This document shows, piece by piece, positions 10,833 through 19,229 of a stretch of DNA of 64,000 bases. Numbering within the stretch: the first letter of the stretch is position 1; each line of letters opens with the position of its first letter. The notes under the pieces were generated by a model. That model did no database searches. It was not told where the DNA came from and saw only the letters and a list, made by a program, of their open reading frames with translations. This stretch comes from Pelagerythrobacter aerophilus (lineage in GTDB: Bacteria; Pseudomonadota; Alphaproteobacteria; Sphingomonadales; Sphingomonadaceae), in the NCBI RefSeq assembly GCF_003581645.1, contig NZ_QXFK01000016.1:186001-250000 (forward strand), written 5' to 3'. The translations under genes and the position numbers were made by a program.

Positions 10833-11812
10833 GCGATATGCAGAAGCACCACATCGTCGTCCTGATGGGCGGTTGGGCGCACGAGCGGCCGGTCTCGCTG
10901 ATGAGCGGGGAGGGCGTCGCCAAGGCGCTGGAAGCGCGCGGGCACCGGGTGACCCGGATCGACATGGACCGGCAGGTCGCTGCCCGCATTGCCGAGGCCG
11001 CGCCCGACGTTGTGTTCAACGCCCTCCACGGCGTGCCCGGTGAAGACGGCACGGTGCAGGGCATGCTCGACCTGATGGGCGTGCGCTATACCCATTCGGG
11101 CCTCGCCACCTCGGTCATTGCGATCGACAAGGAACTGACCAAGCAGGCTCTCGTGCCGCACGGCATACCGATGCCGGGTGGGCGCATCGTCGAAAGCGAG
11201 AGCCTCTACGAACGCGACCCGCTGCCGCGGCCCTATGTGCTCAAGCCGGTCAACGAGGGCAGCTCCGTCGGGGTCGCCATCGTCACCGAGGGCGGCAACT
11301 ACGGCAACCCCATCGCCCGCGCGGCGAAGGGCCCGTGGCAGGAGTTCGACCATCTGCTGGCCGAGCCCTATATCCGCGGCCGCGAACTGACCGTCGCGGT
11401 GGTCGACGCGGCGGACGGCCCGCGTGCGCTGACCGTGACCGAGCTCGTGCCCAAGTCGGGCTTCTACGACTTCGATGCGAAATACACCGACGGGCTGACG
11501 GAGCACATCTGCCCGGCACAGGTCCCCGAATCTATCGCGCACTTGTGCATGGACCTCGCCGTACGCGCGCACCGCGTGCTCGGCTGCAAGGGCTGCAGCC
11601 GCACCGATTTTCGCTGGGACGACGAGCAGGGCGAGGACGGGCTGTTCGTGCTCGAAACCAATACCCAGCCCGGCATGACGCCGCTCAGCCTGGTGCCCGA
11701 GCAGGCGCGGCACTGCGGAATGAGCTACGAGGATCTGGTCGAGGCGATCGTCGCCAATGCGCTTGCCGGGGATGGGCGCGACGCGGGGGGAGGGGACGAT
11801 GGCGACGGTTAG
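10829..11812 (+). CDS. ddl: D-alanine--D-alanine ligase
   Basis: ATP-grasp ligase providing D-Ala-D-Ala to MurF. It has 327 residues from GTG 10829 (GTGA overlap with murB); an ATG three codons later (10838) is an alternative. Landmarks: VVLMGGWAHERPVSLMSG near the N-terminus, ALHGVPGEDGTVQGMLD, the KPVNEGSSVGV loop that contacts ATP and substrate, and the C-terminal NTQPGMTPLSLVPEQA. The end overlaps ftsQ by 14 bases, the longest overlap in the cluster. Confidence 0.95.
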   Translation: MSDMQKHHIVVLMGGWAHERPVSLMSGEGVAKALEARGHRVTRIDMDRQVAARIAEAAPDVVFNALHGVPGEDGTVQGMLDLMGVRYTHSGLATSVIAIDKELTKQALVPHGIPMPGGRIVESESLYERDPLPRPYVLKPVNEGSSVGVAIVTEGGNYGNPIARAAKGPWQEFDHLLAEPYIRGRELTVAVVDAADGPRALTVTELVPKSGFYDFDAKYTDGLTEHICPAQVPESIAHLCMDLAVRAHRVLGCKGCSRTDFRWDDEQGEDGLFVLETNTQPGMTPLSLVPEQARHCGMSYEDLVEAIVANALAGDGRDAGGGDDGDG

Positions 11813-12707
11813 CCGCAAGGCCACGAAAGGCGTGCGGCGCTCTGCCGCGGCCAAGGGACGCGCGCAGACCGCTCGGCGGGCGCGGGCGAAGACCGGCTCC
11901 CTGCTCGACAAGCTGATGGCGGTGCTGCCCTTCACCGAAGAGCAGCTTCACCGCATCTTCCTGGCGCTCATTTTCGGCGGCGCGATCGCGCTGGCGCTGT
12001 TCGTCGCCAATCTCGCGGGCGTGCCTGCCATGGCCCAGCAACAGATGGCGCTGCTCGCGTCCGATGCCGGGTTCGAGGTCCGCAAGGTCAAGGTGACCGG
12101 CGTCGATCGGATGAACGAGCTCAAGGTCTACGAACGCGCACTGGCGCAGCGCGACATGCCGATGCCGCTGGTCGATCTGGAGGCGCTGCGCACCGAGCTG
12201 CTCGAGCTGCCGTGGGTCGAGGACGCGCGCGTCTCGCGCCAGTTGCCCGACAGCCTCGTGATCGACGTCGTGGAGCGTACGCCGCATGCGGTGCTGCGCA
12301 AGCCCGGCCGCCTGATGCTGATCGATCCGACCGGGGCCGAGCTCGAGCCGATTGCACCCGCCAACGCGAAGGGGATGCTGGTCATTGCCGGCCCCGGGGC
12401 CAAGAACCAGGTCCAGGCCCTGTCCGAGCTGCTGGCCGCCGCGCCCGCGCTCGAGCCGCAGGTGAAGGAAGCCGAATGGATCGGCAACCGGCGGTGGAAT
12501 TTGACGTTCGACACCGGCCAAATTCTCGCGCTGCCGCAGGGCGAGGACCAGTCCGCCGGCGCGCTGGTCGCCTTCGCGCGGCTCGACGGGGTCAACCGCC
12601 TGCTCGGCGGCAAGGTCGCGACGTTCGACATGCGCGCGCCCGACCGCATCTACATGCGCATTCCGGGCCGCGCTGCGCAGACGCTCGAAGCCAAGGGGGG
12701 CGAGTGA
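11799..12707 (+). CDS. ftsQ: Cell division protein FtsQ
   Basis: Bitopic divisome scaffold. It has 302 residues: a strongly basic cytoplasmic tail (residues 1-32), one membrane segment about 52-74, then a periplasmic POTRA domain (about 88-160, FEVRKVKVTGVDRMNELKV onward) and the FtsQ beta domain. ATG 11799 was preferred over an in-frame ATG at 11757, because the longer version would only add residues inside ddl and both overlap that gene. Its stop shares one base with the ftsA ATG (TGATG). Confidence 0.93.
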   Translation: MATVSRKATKGVRRSAAAKGRAQTARRARAKTGSLLDKLMAVLPFTEEQLHRIFLALIFGGAIALALFVANLAGVPAMAQQQMALLASDAGFEVRKVKVTGVDRMNELKVYERALAQRDMPMPLVDLEALRTELLELPWVEDARVSRQLPDSLVIDVVERTPHAVLRKPGRLMLIDPTGAELEPIAPANAKGMLVIAGPGAKNQVQALSELLAAAPALEPQVKEAEWIGNRRWNLTFDTGQILALPQGEDQSAGALVAFARLDGVNRLLGGKVATFDMRAPDRIYMRIPGRAAQTLEAKGGE

Positions 12708-13987
12708 TGGGCATGCCGCGCATCGGCAAGGTCTTCGGAGCGGTCAACGTCGGGTCGTTCCGCATATCGGCGATGATCATGGGCCTCTCGGAAACGGGTG
12801 AGATGGTCGTGCTCGGCTCCGGCCACCGGGCCAGCCAGGGCATCAAGCGGGGGTACGTGACCGACATGGCGGCCGCGACCTACGCCATCCGCGATGCGGT
12901 CGAGCGGGCGGAGAAGAATGCCGGCGCGAGCATCTCCAGCGTCTGGATCGGCTGCGCCGGGGCGGGGTTGGGAAGCCAGGTTGCGAAAGTCGAGATCGAC
13001 ATCGGCGGGCGGCGGATCGAGGAAGAGGACATCGAGCACCTGCTCGTCGCGGCGCGCGAGAGCATCCAGCCCGATGGCCGCATGGTGCTTCATGCGCAGC
13101 CCGCGCATTATACGCTCGACGGCGCGCACGGCGTCTCCAATCCCAAGGGGCTCCATGCGGAGCGGCTCGGCGTCGACATCCACGTGATGCTCGCCGACGG
13201 TGCGCCGGTGCGGAATCTGATCGAGGCGGTCCAGAACGCGCATCTCGATGTCGAGGCCGTGGTCGCTGCGCCGGTCGCTGCGGGGTACTCCTGCCTCACG
13301 CCCGAAGAACGTGAACTCGGCACCGCGCTGATCGAGATCGGCGGCGAAGTGACCAATGTGTCGCTCTACGCGGGCGGCATGCTGCTCGGCCTCAAGGCGA
13401 TCCCGTTCGGCAGCGCGGACATCACCGATGCGATCGCGTCGAGCTTCGGCGTCCGCCGTTTCCAGGCCGAGCGGCTCAAGTGCGTTGCCGGCTCGGCGAT
13501 CGCCAGCCCGACCGACCACCGCGAGATGATCCCGGTCAACGGGCCGGGCGACGGCGCGGAGGACGCCGCCAACGCCGGCGGCGGCGAGGCGAACCGTATT
13601 CCGCGCGCGGAACTCGTATCGGTCGTCACCGAACAGCTCGCGCGGCTCACCGACGAGGTCGGCAAGGCCCTCAAGGCGATGGGTTTTTCCGGATCGCGCG
13701 GCAGCCAGGTCGTTCTTACCGGTGGCGGCGCCGAACTCGCGGGGATCGCGGAATTCGCGCAGAGCGCGCTCGGCCGTCCGGTGCGCATCGGCAAGCCGCC
13801 GGCGCTGCGCGGCTTGCCGGAGGCACACTCCACCGCAGGCTTCGCGACGCTCGCCGGGCTGTGCCTCTATGCCGCGGACGATCCGATCGACATCCGTTCG
13901 GTGGGTCCGAGCTACCAGCCGACCATGCGTTATACCGGCCTGGGGCTCGTCAACCGCGTGGCTCGCGCCGTGCGGGACTATTTTTGA
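12707..13987 (+). CDS. ftsA: Cell division protein FtsA
   Basis: Actin-like ATPase that tethers FtsZ filaments to the inner membrane. It has 426 residues with the SHS2 insertion of domain 1C (KRGYVTDMAAATYAIRDAVE), phosphate loops (ALIEIGGEVTNVSLY) and the adenosine motif VLTGGGAELAGI. The C-terminus (GLVNRVARAVRDYF) is the short amphipathic, basic and aromatic helix expected for membrane binding. The insertion GPGDGAEDAANAGGGEAN (around residues 281-298) is a low-complexity loop. A 123-base gap with its own regulatory sites separates it from ftsZ. Confidence 0.96.
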   Translation: MGMPRIGKVFGAVNVGSFRISAMIMGLSETGEMVVLGSGHRASQGIKRGYVTDMAAATYAIRDAVERAEKNAGASISSVWIGCAGAGLGSQVAKVEIDIGGRRIEEEDIEHLLVAARESIQPDGRMVLHAQPAHYTLDGAHGVSNPKGLHAERLGVDIHVMLADGAPVRNLIEAVQNAHLDVEAVVAAPVAAGYSCLTPEERELGTALIEIGGEVTNVSLYAGGMLLGLKAIPFGSADITDAIASSFGVRRFQAERLKCVAGSAIASPTDHREMIPVNGPGDGAEDAANAGGGEANRIPRAELVSVVTEQLARLTDEVGKALKAMGFSGSRGSQVVLTGGGAELAGIAEFAQSALGRPVRIGKPPALRGLPEAHSTAGFATLAGLCLYAADDPIDIRSVGPSYQPTMRYTGLGLVNRVARAVRDYF

Positions 13988-14110
13988 TATGAACGCCGGG
14001 CGGTTAACCACTGTGGATAAGCGATTGCGCCCTATGCAACGGGGATTCGCTTTGTGCCAAACTGTGTGGCCAGAAACCTTCGCGCATACTACCCCTTGGA
14101 GCGACACCCA
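13988..14110 (+). promoter_or_regulatory. ftsA-ftsZ intergenic regulatory region (DnaA box, CtrA-like half site, GANTC)
   Basis: The only real gap in the dcw cluster. TGTGGATAA at 14012-14020 is the exact complement of the DnaA-box consensus TTATCCACA. TTAACCA at 14004-14010 matches the left half of the CtrA motif. GATTC at 14044-14048 is a GANTC methylation site for CcrM. In Caulobacter, ftsZ transcription is known to respond to CtrA, DnaA and CcrM/GcrA; finding all three here suggests a dedicated cell-cycle promoter. The sites are read from sequence; function is inferred. A purine-rich TTGGAG precedes the ftsZ ATG. Confidence 0.6.
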
Positions 14111-15778
14111 ATGAGCATCAATATCGGCCCCGCTGCATCCGAAGATCTGCGCCCCCGCATTGCGGTGATCGGCGTGGGCGGCGCGGGCGGCAACGCCATC
14201 GCCAACATGATGGCCGCGCAGATCGAGGGGGTCGAGTTCATCGTCGCCAACACCGACGCGCAGGTGCTCAGCAATTCGCCCGCACCCACGCGCATCCAGC
14301 TCGGGCCGGAAATCACCGGCGGGCTCGGCGCCGGGGCGCGCCCCGAAGTGGGCAAGGCCGCGGCCGAAGAGACGGTGACCGATATCGAGCACGCGCTCGA
14401 CGGCGCGAACATGTGCTTCATCGCCGCGGGCATGGGCGGCGGCACGGGCACGGGCGCGGCGCCGGTCATCGCCGAACTCGCCCGCCGCAAGGGCGTGCTG
14501 ACCGTCGGTGTGGTGACCAAGCCGTTCCTGTTCGAAGGCACGCGCCGCATGCGCGCGGCGGAGGCGGGCATCGTCGAACTGCAGAAGCACGTCGACACGC
14601 TGATCGTCATTCCGAACCAGAACCTGTTCCTGATCGCCAAGGCGGAAACGACCTTCAAGGAAGCCTTCCAGCTTGCCGACGAAGTGCTGCAGCAAGGCGT
14701 CCGCTCGATCACCGACCTCATGGTCATGCCCGGCCTCATCAACCTCGACTTCGCCGATATCGAATCGGTGATGCAGGAAGCCGGCAAGGCGATGATGGGC
14801 ACCGGCGAGGGCGAGGGCGAGAACCGCGCGCTCGAAGCCGCCGAACGCGCGATCGCCAATCCGCTGCTCGAAGGTGTTTCGATGCAGGGCGCCAAGGGCG
14901 TGATCATCTCGATCATCGGCGGCGAGGACATGAAGCTGCTCGAGGTCGACGAGGCCGCCAACCACATCCGCGAACTGGTGGACGAAGACGCGAACATCAT
15001 CTGGGGCTCGGCCTTCAATGCCGATCTCGAAGGCAAGATTCGCGTGTCGGTCGTCGCCACCGGCATCGACGCGAATGCGGAAGTCAGCGCGGAGAGCCGG
15101 CCGATGCCGCTCGCCGCCAGCCGCGCACCGAAGCGTCCGGTGCTCGAATTGCCGAGCGAGAGCGAATACGAGGAAGAGAAGGCGCCCGAGCCGAGCCGTG
15201 AGCCTGTCTCCTATGCCGCCTCGACCGATCACGAGGATGAGGATCAGGCGGAGGAAGAAGGCGTGGTCGACCCGCTGGCTGGCCTGCGCAGCGAGATTGC
15301 CGAGTCGCGGGGCAACGGTGCGGCCGGCGGTGAAGGGATAACCGAACCGGCGGACGATTCGGATCACGGGGTCGTGGGCGCCGATCACGGCTTCGCGCGG
15401 GAGGAACCGGCACAGGGCGAGCAGCGTCCGCGCAAGGAGCCGCTCGATCTGACTTCCGAAGCCCCCGCAGGCGCCGGACGCGAGTCGGCCCGGCAGGACG
15501 AGCTTCTGCTCGATGCCGACCGCCTCGCGGAGGAGAATCGCCCGGTTCAGCCGCGTGTTGACGTGGGCCCCGGCCTCGGACGCCGGCGTGGGCTCGTAAG
15601 CGGCGACGAGGGCGGTTCCAACGGCGGTTCGACACTGTTCGAGCGCATGGCCAACCTCTCGCGCGGCTCGGCCGACAAGGATGCGAAGAATCAGGCCCGC
15701 ACCGAGGACAGGGACGATGAGGATGATGGCAGCTCGCTCAACATCCCGCGCTTCCTGGGCCGCCAGAACAATCAATAG
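14111..15778 (+). CDS. ftsZ: Cell division protein FtsZ with long C-terminal linker
   Basis: Tubulin-like GTPase that forms the Z ring. It has 555 residues, longer than the roughly 380 of E. coli. The GTPase core (1-330) contains [15 protein letters not shown] and the tubulin signature [10 protein letters not shown] near residues 107-116. Residues about 340-535 form a charged, Glu/Arg/Ala-rich disordered linker, as is common in alphaproteobacteria. The extreme C-terminus [13 protein letters not shown] is the conserved peptide that binds FtsA. ATG 14111 follows a TTGGAG ribosome-binding site; an in-frame upstream start (14054) would read through the regulatory gap and is rejected. Confidence 0.97.
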   Translation: MSINIGPAASEDLRPRIAVIGVGGAGGNAIANMMAAQIEGVEFIVANTDAQVLSNSPAPTRIQLGPEITGGLGAGARPEVGKAAAEETVTDIEHALDGANMCFIAAGMGGGTGTGAAPVIAELARRKGVLTVGVVTKPFLFEGTRRMRAAEAGIVELQKHVDTLIVIPNQNLFLIAKAETTFKEAFQLADEVLQQGVRSITDLMVMPGLINLDFADIESVMQEAGKAMMGTGEGEGENRALEAAERAIANPLLEGVSMQGAKGVIISIIGGEDMKLLEVDEAANHIRELVDEDANIIWGSAFNADLEGKIRVSVVATGIDANAEVSAESRPMPLAASRAPKRPVLELPSESEYEEEKAPEPSREPVSYAASTDHEDEDQAEEEGVVDPLAGLRSEIAESRGNGAAGGEGITEPADDSDHGVVGADHGFAREEPAQGEQRPRKEPLDLTSEAPAGAGRESARQDELLLDADRLAEENRPVQPRVDVGPGLGRRRGLVSGDEGGSNGGSTLFERMANLSRGSADKDAKNQARTEDRDDEDDGSSLNIPRFLGRQNNQ

Positions 15779-15835
15779 GCGGGCACCCGGGCTTCGTTTC
15801 GCAACGGTTCAACTGCCCTGTGCGATAGCCGCCCT

Positions 15836-17557
15836 ATGAAGGTAAGCCATGGGCGACTATGGCCGGTCGCCATCGCTATGCGAAGAAATCTCGGCCATAT
15901 CCTGTCTGGAGCGACCGCGGTCGCGGTTTTCGCGGGAACGGTGCCGGCCGCCGCGCAAAATGGCGAGCCGGTCTCGCGCGAAGTCGTCCAGCCGCTGCCG
16001 CCGCCGAGCGTCAGCAACCTGGGCGACGCGCTCCGCCGCCTCGCTCGCAATGCGCGCGACGTCGATGCATTGATCGATGCGGGCTACGCGTCGCTCGACC
16101 TGAACGATATCGAGGCGGCGATCGGGTTCTTTGGCCGCGCGCAGGAGCTTTCGCCGGAGAACGCGCGCGTCAAGCTGGGACTCGCAGGTGCCTTCGTCCG
16201 GTCCGGACGTCCGATCGAGGCGCTTCGCCTGTTCGAGGAAGCCGAACGCGCGGGCGCGTCGACGGCGACCCTCGCAAGCGCGCGGGGCCTTGCCTACGAT
16301 CTTGTCGGCGACAACGCCGCCGCGCAGGTGCAGTACCGCCGCGCGCTCGAGGCCGAGCAGAACGACGAGACCGTCCGCCGCCTCGCCATCAGTCAGGCCA
16401 TCGCAGGAGACCGCAAGGGGTTCGAGGCGACGCTTTACCCGCAGCTCGAGCGCGAGGACTACGCCGGATTTCGCACGCGCGCCTTCGGGCTCGCCATTCT
16501 CGGTGACGAGGAGGAAGCGGTCGCGATCGCCGAGACGGTTATGCCGCGCGATCTCTCGGCACGGATCGCGCCCTACCTGCGCTACATGCGGCGCCTGACG
16601 AAGGCCCAGCAGGCGGCGGCCGCCAACCTCGGGGTCTTTCCGCGAGCCGCGCAGATCGGCCGCGACGATCCGCGTATCGCGCAGTATTCGGGCGGTGCAC
16701 CGGCAGCGCCGGACACGCGTCTCGCGCCGACCGGCCAGTCGCTCGGATCGCGGGGTGCGGCCGAGCAGCCCGCGCAGCAGGTGGCAAGCGCAGGCGACAC
16801 CCCGACGCGCGCTACGCCGCAAGCCATGGTTTCGCAGCCGGTCGTGCAGGAAGTGCCCGAGTCCGAACCCGAACCCGAAAAACCACAGCCGACCCGGACC
16901 GCCAGTGCAACCTCGGCCGAGTTGCCGCCCGCGCAACCGCAGCAGGTAGCCGAGGCACCGCAGCAGGTAGCTGCGGCACCACAGCAAGTGGCTCAAGCAC
17001 CGCAACCAGGGGCTCAAGCGCCGCAGCAGGCCGCGCAGGCGCCGGCGCAGGTCGCCCTGGCAGCTACGCCGGTACCCGCGCCCGGCTTCGATCTGTCGAC
17101 CGTGGCAGAAAGCAGCGCCCCGGCCCCGAGCACCCCCTCTCCGGCCAACGTCGCCGACGCCTTCGCCGGGTTCAAGCTCGGCCCCGAACCGTCCTTCGAA
17201 CGATCGACGGGCGCGGTCGACATCACCTTGATCGAACCGCCCCGCGAAGTCGCGGAGAAGCCGCCCGCCAAGCCCAAGCCGCCGGCGCATCCGCGGCGCT
17301 TCTGGGTTCAGGTTGCGACGGGGCGCGATCTTTCCGCTTTCAAGTACGACTGGCGCCGAATCAGCCGGAAGGCGCCGGAAATCCTGGGTGATTTCAAGCC
17401 GATGACGACGCCCTGGGTCGAGGCGAACCGGCTGTTGGCAGGGCCGTTCGAGAGCGAGAAGGCTGCCGAGGAAGCGGTCGCGAAGTTGCGCGAAGCCGGG
17501 CTCGACAGCTTCACGTTCACCAGCGAGGAAGGACAGGAGATCGTCCCCCTCCGCTAG
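15836..17557 (+). CDS. Exported TPR protein with C-terminal SPOR domain
   Basis: Probable periplasmic protein of 573 residues. A signal peptide is visible (MRRNLGHILSG to VPAAAQ, with cleavage after AAAQ); the first 14 residues may be dispensable, with a start at the second Met. Residues about 60-250 read as TPR-like helical repeats. A long Pro/Gln/Ala spacer carries tandem PQQVA-type units around 360-410. The last 75 residues (RRFWVQVATGRDLSAFK to the end) form a SPOR domain, which binds denuded glycan at septa. Its place right after ftsZ supports a role in division or wall remodelling. Exact partner unknown. Confidence 0.8.
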   Translation: MKVSHGRLWPVAIAMRRNLGHILSGATAVAVFAGTVPAAAQNGEPVSREVVQPLPPPSVSNLGDALRRLARNARDVDALIDAGYASLDLNDIEAAIGFFGRAQELSPENARVKLGLAGAFVRSGRPIEALRLFEEAERAGASTATLASARGLAYDLVGDNAAAQVQYRRALEAEQNDETVRRLAISQAIAGDRKGFEATLYPQLEREDYAGFRTRAFGLAILGDEEEAVAIAETVMPRDLSARIAPYLRYMRRLTKAQQAAAANLGVFPRAAQIGRDDPRIAQYSGGAPAAPDTRLAPTGQSLGSRGAAEQPAQQVASAGDTPTRATPQAMVSQPVVQEVPESEPEPEKPQPTRTASATSAELPPAQPQQVAEAPQQVAAAPQQVAQAPQPGAQAPQQAAQAPAQVALAATPVPAPGFDLSTVAESSAPAPSTPSPANVADAFAGFKLGPEPSFERSTGAVDITLIEPPREVAEKPPAKPKPPAHPRRFWVQVATGRDLSAFKYDWRRISRKAPEILGDFKPMTTPWVEANRLLAGPFESEKAAEEAVAKLREAGLDSFTFTSEEGQEIVPLR

Positions 17558-17575
17558 GCCGGATACGCGGCTTTT

Positions 17576-17600
17576 GCACAAGCTTTGAACAGTCTTGTGC
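17576..17600 (+). terminator. Possible weak terminator hairpin after the SPOR gene
   Basis: A perfect 7-bp stem, GCACAAG/CTTGTGC, with an 11-base loop begins 19 bases after the stop codon. It is followed by GGTTCTCC rather than a clean T-run, so termination would be weak. Upstream TTTT also gives it a T/A flank on the other strand. No protein-coding content lies in 17558-17693. Confidence 0.35.
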
Positions 17601-17693
17601 GGTTCTCCCCAGCAGCAAGCGAGGTGGCGATTGCCACGCCGCCCCCTCTCGCTGCATCGAGCGGCTCGTTACTCCTAACCGGGACTTAACTGC

Positions 17694-18200
17694 ATGAGAA
17701 CGGGCGCGAAGGGCATTCTGGACGGCGACGACGCGGCACCCGTGGACATGCTCGCGGCGTTGTTCGAGGCGCGCGGGTGGCCGTGCAGATCGCTGTCGGA
17801 GGAGGAAATCCTCGGCGAGATCCAGGGCAGCTGGGGCAAGTATCAGTTGCGCGGGATCTGGCGGCATGAGGACCGGGTGCTGCAGCTGCTCAGCCTGCCC
17901 GACATCCGTGTCCCGCGCGAGAAGATGCGCGACGCCTACGAGCTGCTGGCGCTGGTCAACGAACAGCTCTGGCTCGGCCATTTCGACATCTGGTCGCAGG
18001 GCGACATGCTGGTCTATCGCAACGGCGTGATGCTGGGTTCCGACGGGCTGCTGGGCCTCGATCAGGCGCAGGCGCTGGTGGAAACCGCGATCGACGAGTG
18101 CGACCGGTTCTACCCCGCCTTCCAGTTCGTGCTGTGGAGCGACAAGGCGCCGCGCGACGCGCTCGCCAGCGCGCTGATCGACGCTGCGGGCGAAGCCTGA
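17694..18200 (+). CDS. YbjN-domain protein
   Basis: A 168-residue soluble protein of the YbjN family, whose fold resembles type III secretion chaperones; E. coli YbjN affects motility and stress physiology, but no biochemical activity is established. Family-like features are the N-terminal MLAALFEARGWPCRS segment, the central RHEDRVLQLLSLPDIRVPREK and the ending DECDRFYPAFQFVLW. No signal peptide or membrane segment. Stands alone between the SPOR gene and the Bax-inhibitor gene, with about 135 bases on each side. The start ATG is preceded by TTACTCCTAACCGGGAC, with no strong ribosome-binding site. Confidence 0.75.
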   Translation: MRTGAKGILDGDDAAPVDMLAALFEARGWPCRSLSEEEILGEIQGSWGKYQLRGIWRHEDRVLQLLSLPDIRVPREKMRDAYELLALVNEQLWLGHFDIWSQGDMLVYRNGVMLGSDGLLGLDQAQALVETAIDECDRFYPAFQFVLWSDKAPRDALASALIDAAGEA

Positions 18201-18337
18201 GCGCCCGCAGGGGCGGGTGACCCGCGAATCGTGTCCGATTTCCGTGCATCGACCTTGAAAAACCTCCCCAAACCGCAGATATTGGCGGGGTGAGCCGGCC
18301 GCTATTCCGCAGGCTGGCAATGGAGAGTTGAAAGACA

Positions 18338-19081
18338 ATGGCTGATTGGAACGAACCCCGCCGGTCTCAGACGGGATTCGGTGCATCGCCCGGCTATCGC
18401 GGCCAGGTCGCCACCGGCGAGACCTTCGACGCGGGCCTCAGGCAGCATATGCTGTCGATTTACAACTACATGACCTCGGGCGTGCTGCTCACCGGCATCA
18501 TCGCCGCGCTGACCGCGCGGTCGGGCCTCGCGGCACAGATGGTCGGCAGCCCGCTCATGTGGCTAGTGATCCTGTCGCCGCTGGCGATCGTGTTCGCGAT
18601 GAGCTTCGGCGTGAACCGCTTCAGCAAGACCGCGCTCCAGGCGATGTTCTGGGCCTTCGCTGCGCTAATGGGCCTGTCGCTGTCGACGATTTTCCTGGTC
18701 TACACCGGCGCCTCGATCGCGGCGACGTTCTTCGCCACAGCGGCGGCCTTCGCGGGCCTGAGCCTGTTCGGCTATACCACCAAGAAGAACCTCAGCGGCA
18801 TCGGCAGCTTCCTGATCATGGGCGTCATCGGACTGCTGGTTGCGATGGTGATCAACATGTTCCTCCAGTCGCCGGGCCTGATGTACGCGATCAGCTTCAT
18901 CGGCGTGCTGATCTTCGCGGGCCTCACTGCCTATGACACGCAGCGGCTGAAGCAGCAGTACTTCCAGCTCCGCGGCACCGAGTTCGCCGGCAAGGCGATC
19001 GTGCTCGGCGCGCTGAGCCTGTACCTGGATTTCATCAACATGTTCCAGTTCCTGTTGGCTTTCATGGGCCAGCGCGAATAA
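18338..19081 (+). CDS. Bax inhibitor-1 / YbhL-YccA family membrane protein
   Basis: Seven-transmembrane protein of the BI-1/LFG family (247 residues), implicated in calcium leak in characterised members; the bacterial role is unclear. A hydrophilic N-terminus of about 45 residues is followed by closely packed hydrophobic segments. The signature GLTAYDTQRLKQQYF lies before the last segment; its aspartate belongs to the pH-sensing Asp pair described for BsYetJ. ATG 18338 has a GAAAGAC spacer after a GGAGAG sequence at 18322-18327. A strong terminator follows at 19107. Confidence 0.88.
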   Translation: MADWNEPRRSQTGFGASPGYRGQVATGETFDAGLRQHMLSIYNYMTSGVLLTGIIAALTARSGLAAQMVGSPLMWLVILSPLAIVFAMSFGVNRFSKTALQAMFWAFAALMGLSLSTIFLVYTGASIAATFFATAAAFAGLSLFGYTTKKNLSGIGSFLIMGVIGLLVAMVINMFLQSPGLMYAISFIGVLIFAGLTAYDTQRLKQQYFQLRGTEFAGKAIVLGALSLYLDFINMFQFLLAFMGQRE

Positions 19082-19106
19082 TCGCGTACAGGACTCGTTT
19101 CATCGT

Positions 19107-19143
19107 GCCCGGGGCGCTCCATGCGCCTCGGGCATTTTCTTTG
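19107..19143 (+). terminator. Rho-independent terminator of the Bax-inhibitor gene
   Basis: An 11-bp stem (GCCCGGGGCGC with GCGCCTCGGGC, one G-T pair) closes a TCCAT loop and is followed by ATTTTCTTTG. It lies 25 bases after the stop codon at 19081. GC-rich stem plus T-rich tail is a standard intrinsic terminator. Confidence 0.8.
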
Positions 19144-19229
19144 CATCTGTCAGCGTTTAGAGTCAGTGCTTCAGGCTAGCGCAATCCACGGTGGGGGATC
19201 GTGGCGCGGGCAATGGAGGGTACGTAGTA

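Noticed and set aside
12650-15775. Open frame of 1041 codons on the minus strand across ftsA-ftsZ
   Set aside because: Antisense shadow of well-supported genes; Arg/His/Asp-rich composition and no start signals.
16920-17040. Repeated GCAGCAGGT-like units as a CRISPR or tandem DNA repeat
   Set aside because: They encode PQQVA units within an open frame; no spacers.
18201-18337. ybhL leader RNA motif upstream of the Bax-inhibitor gene
   Set aside because: The gene class is right, but I could not recognise the motif's conserved hairpins, and it is known mainly from Rhizobiales.
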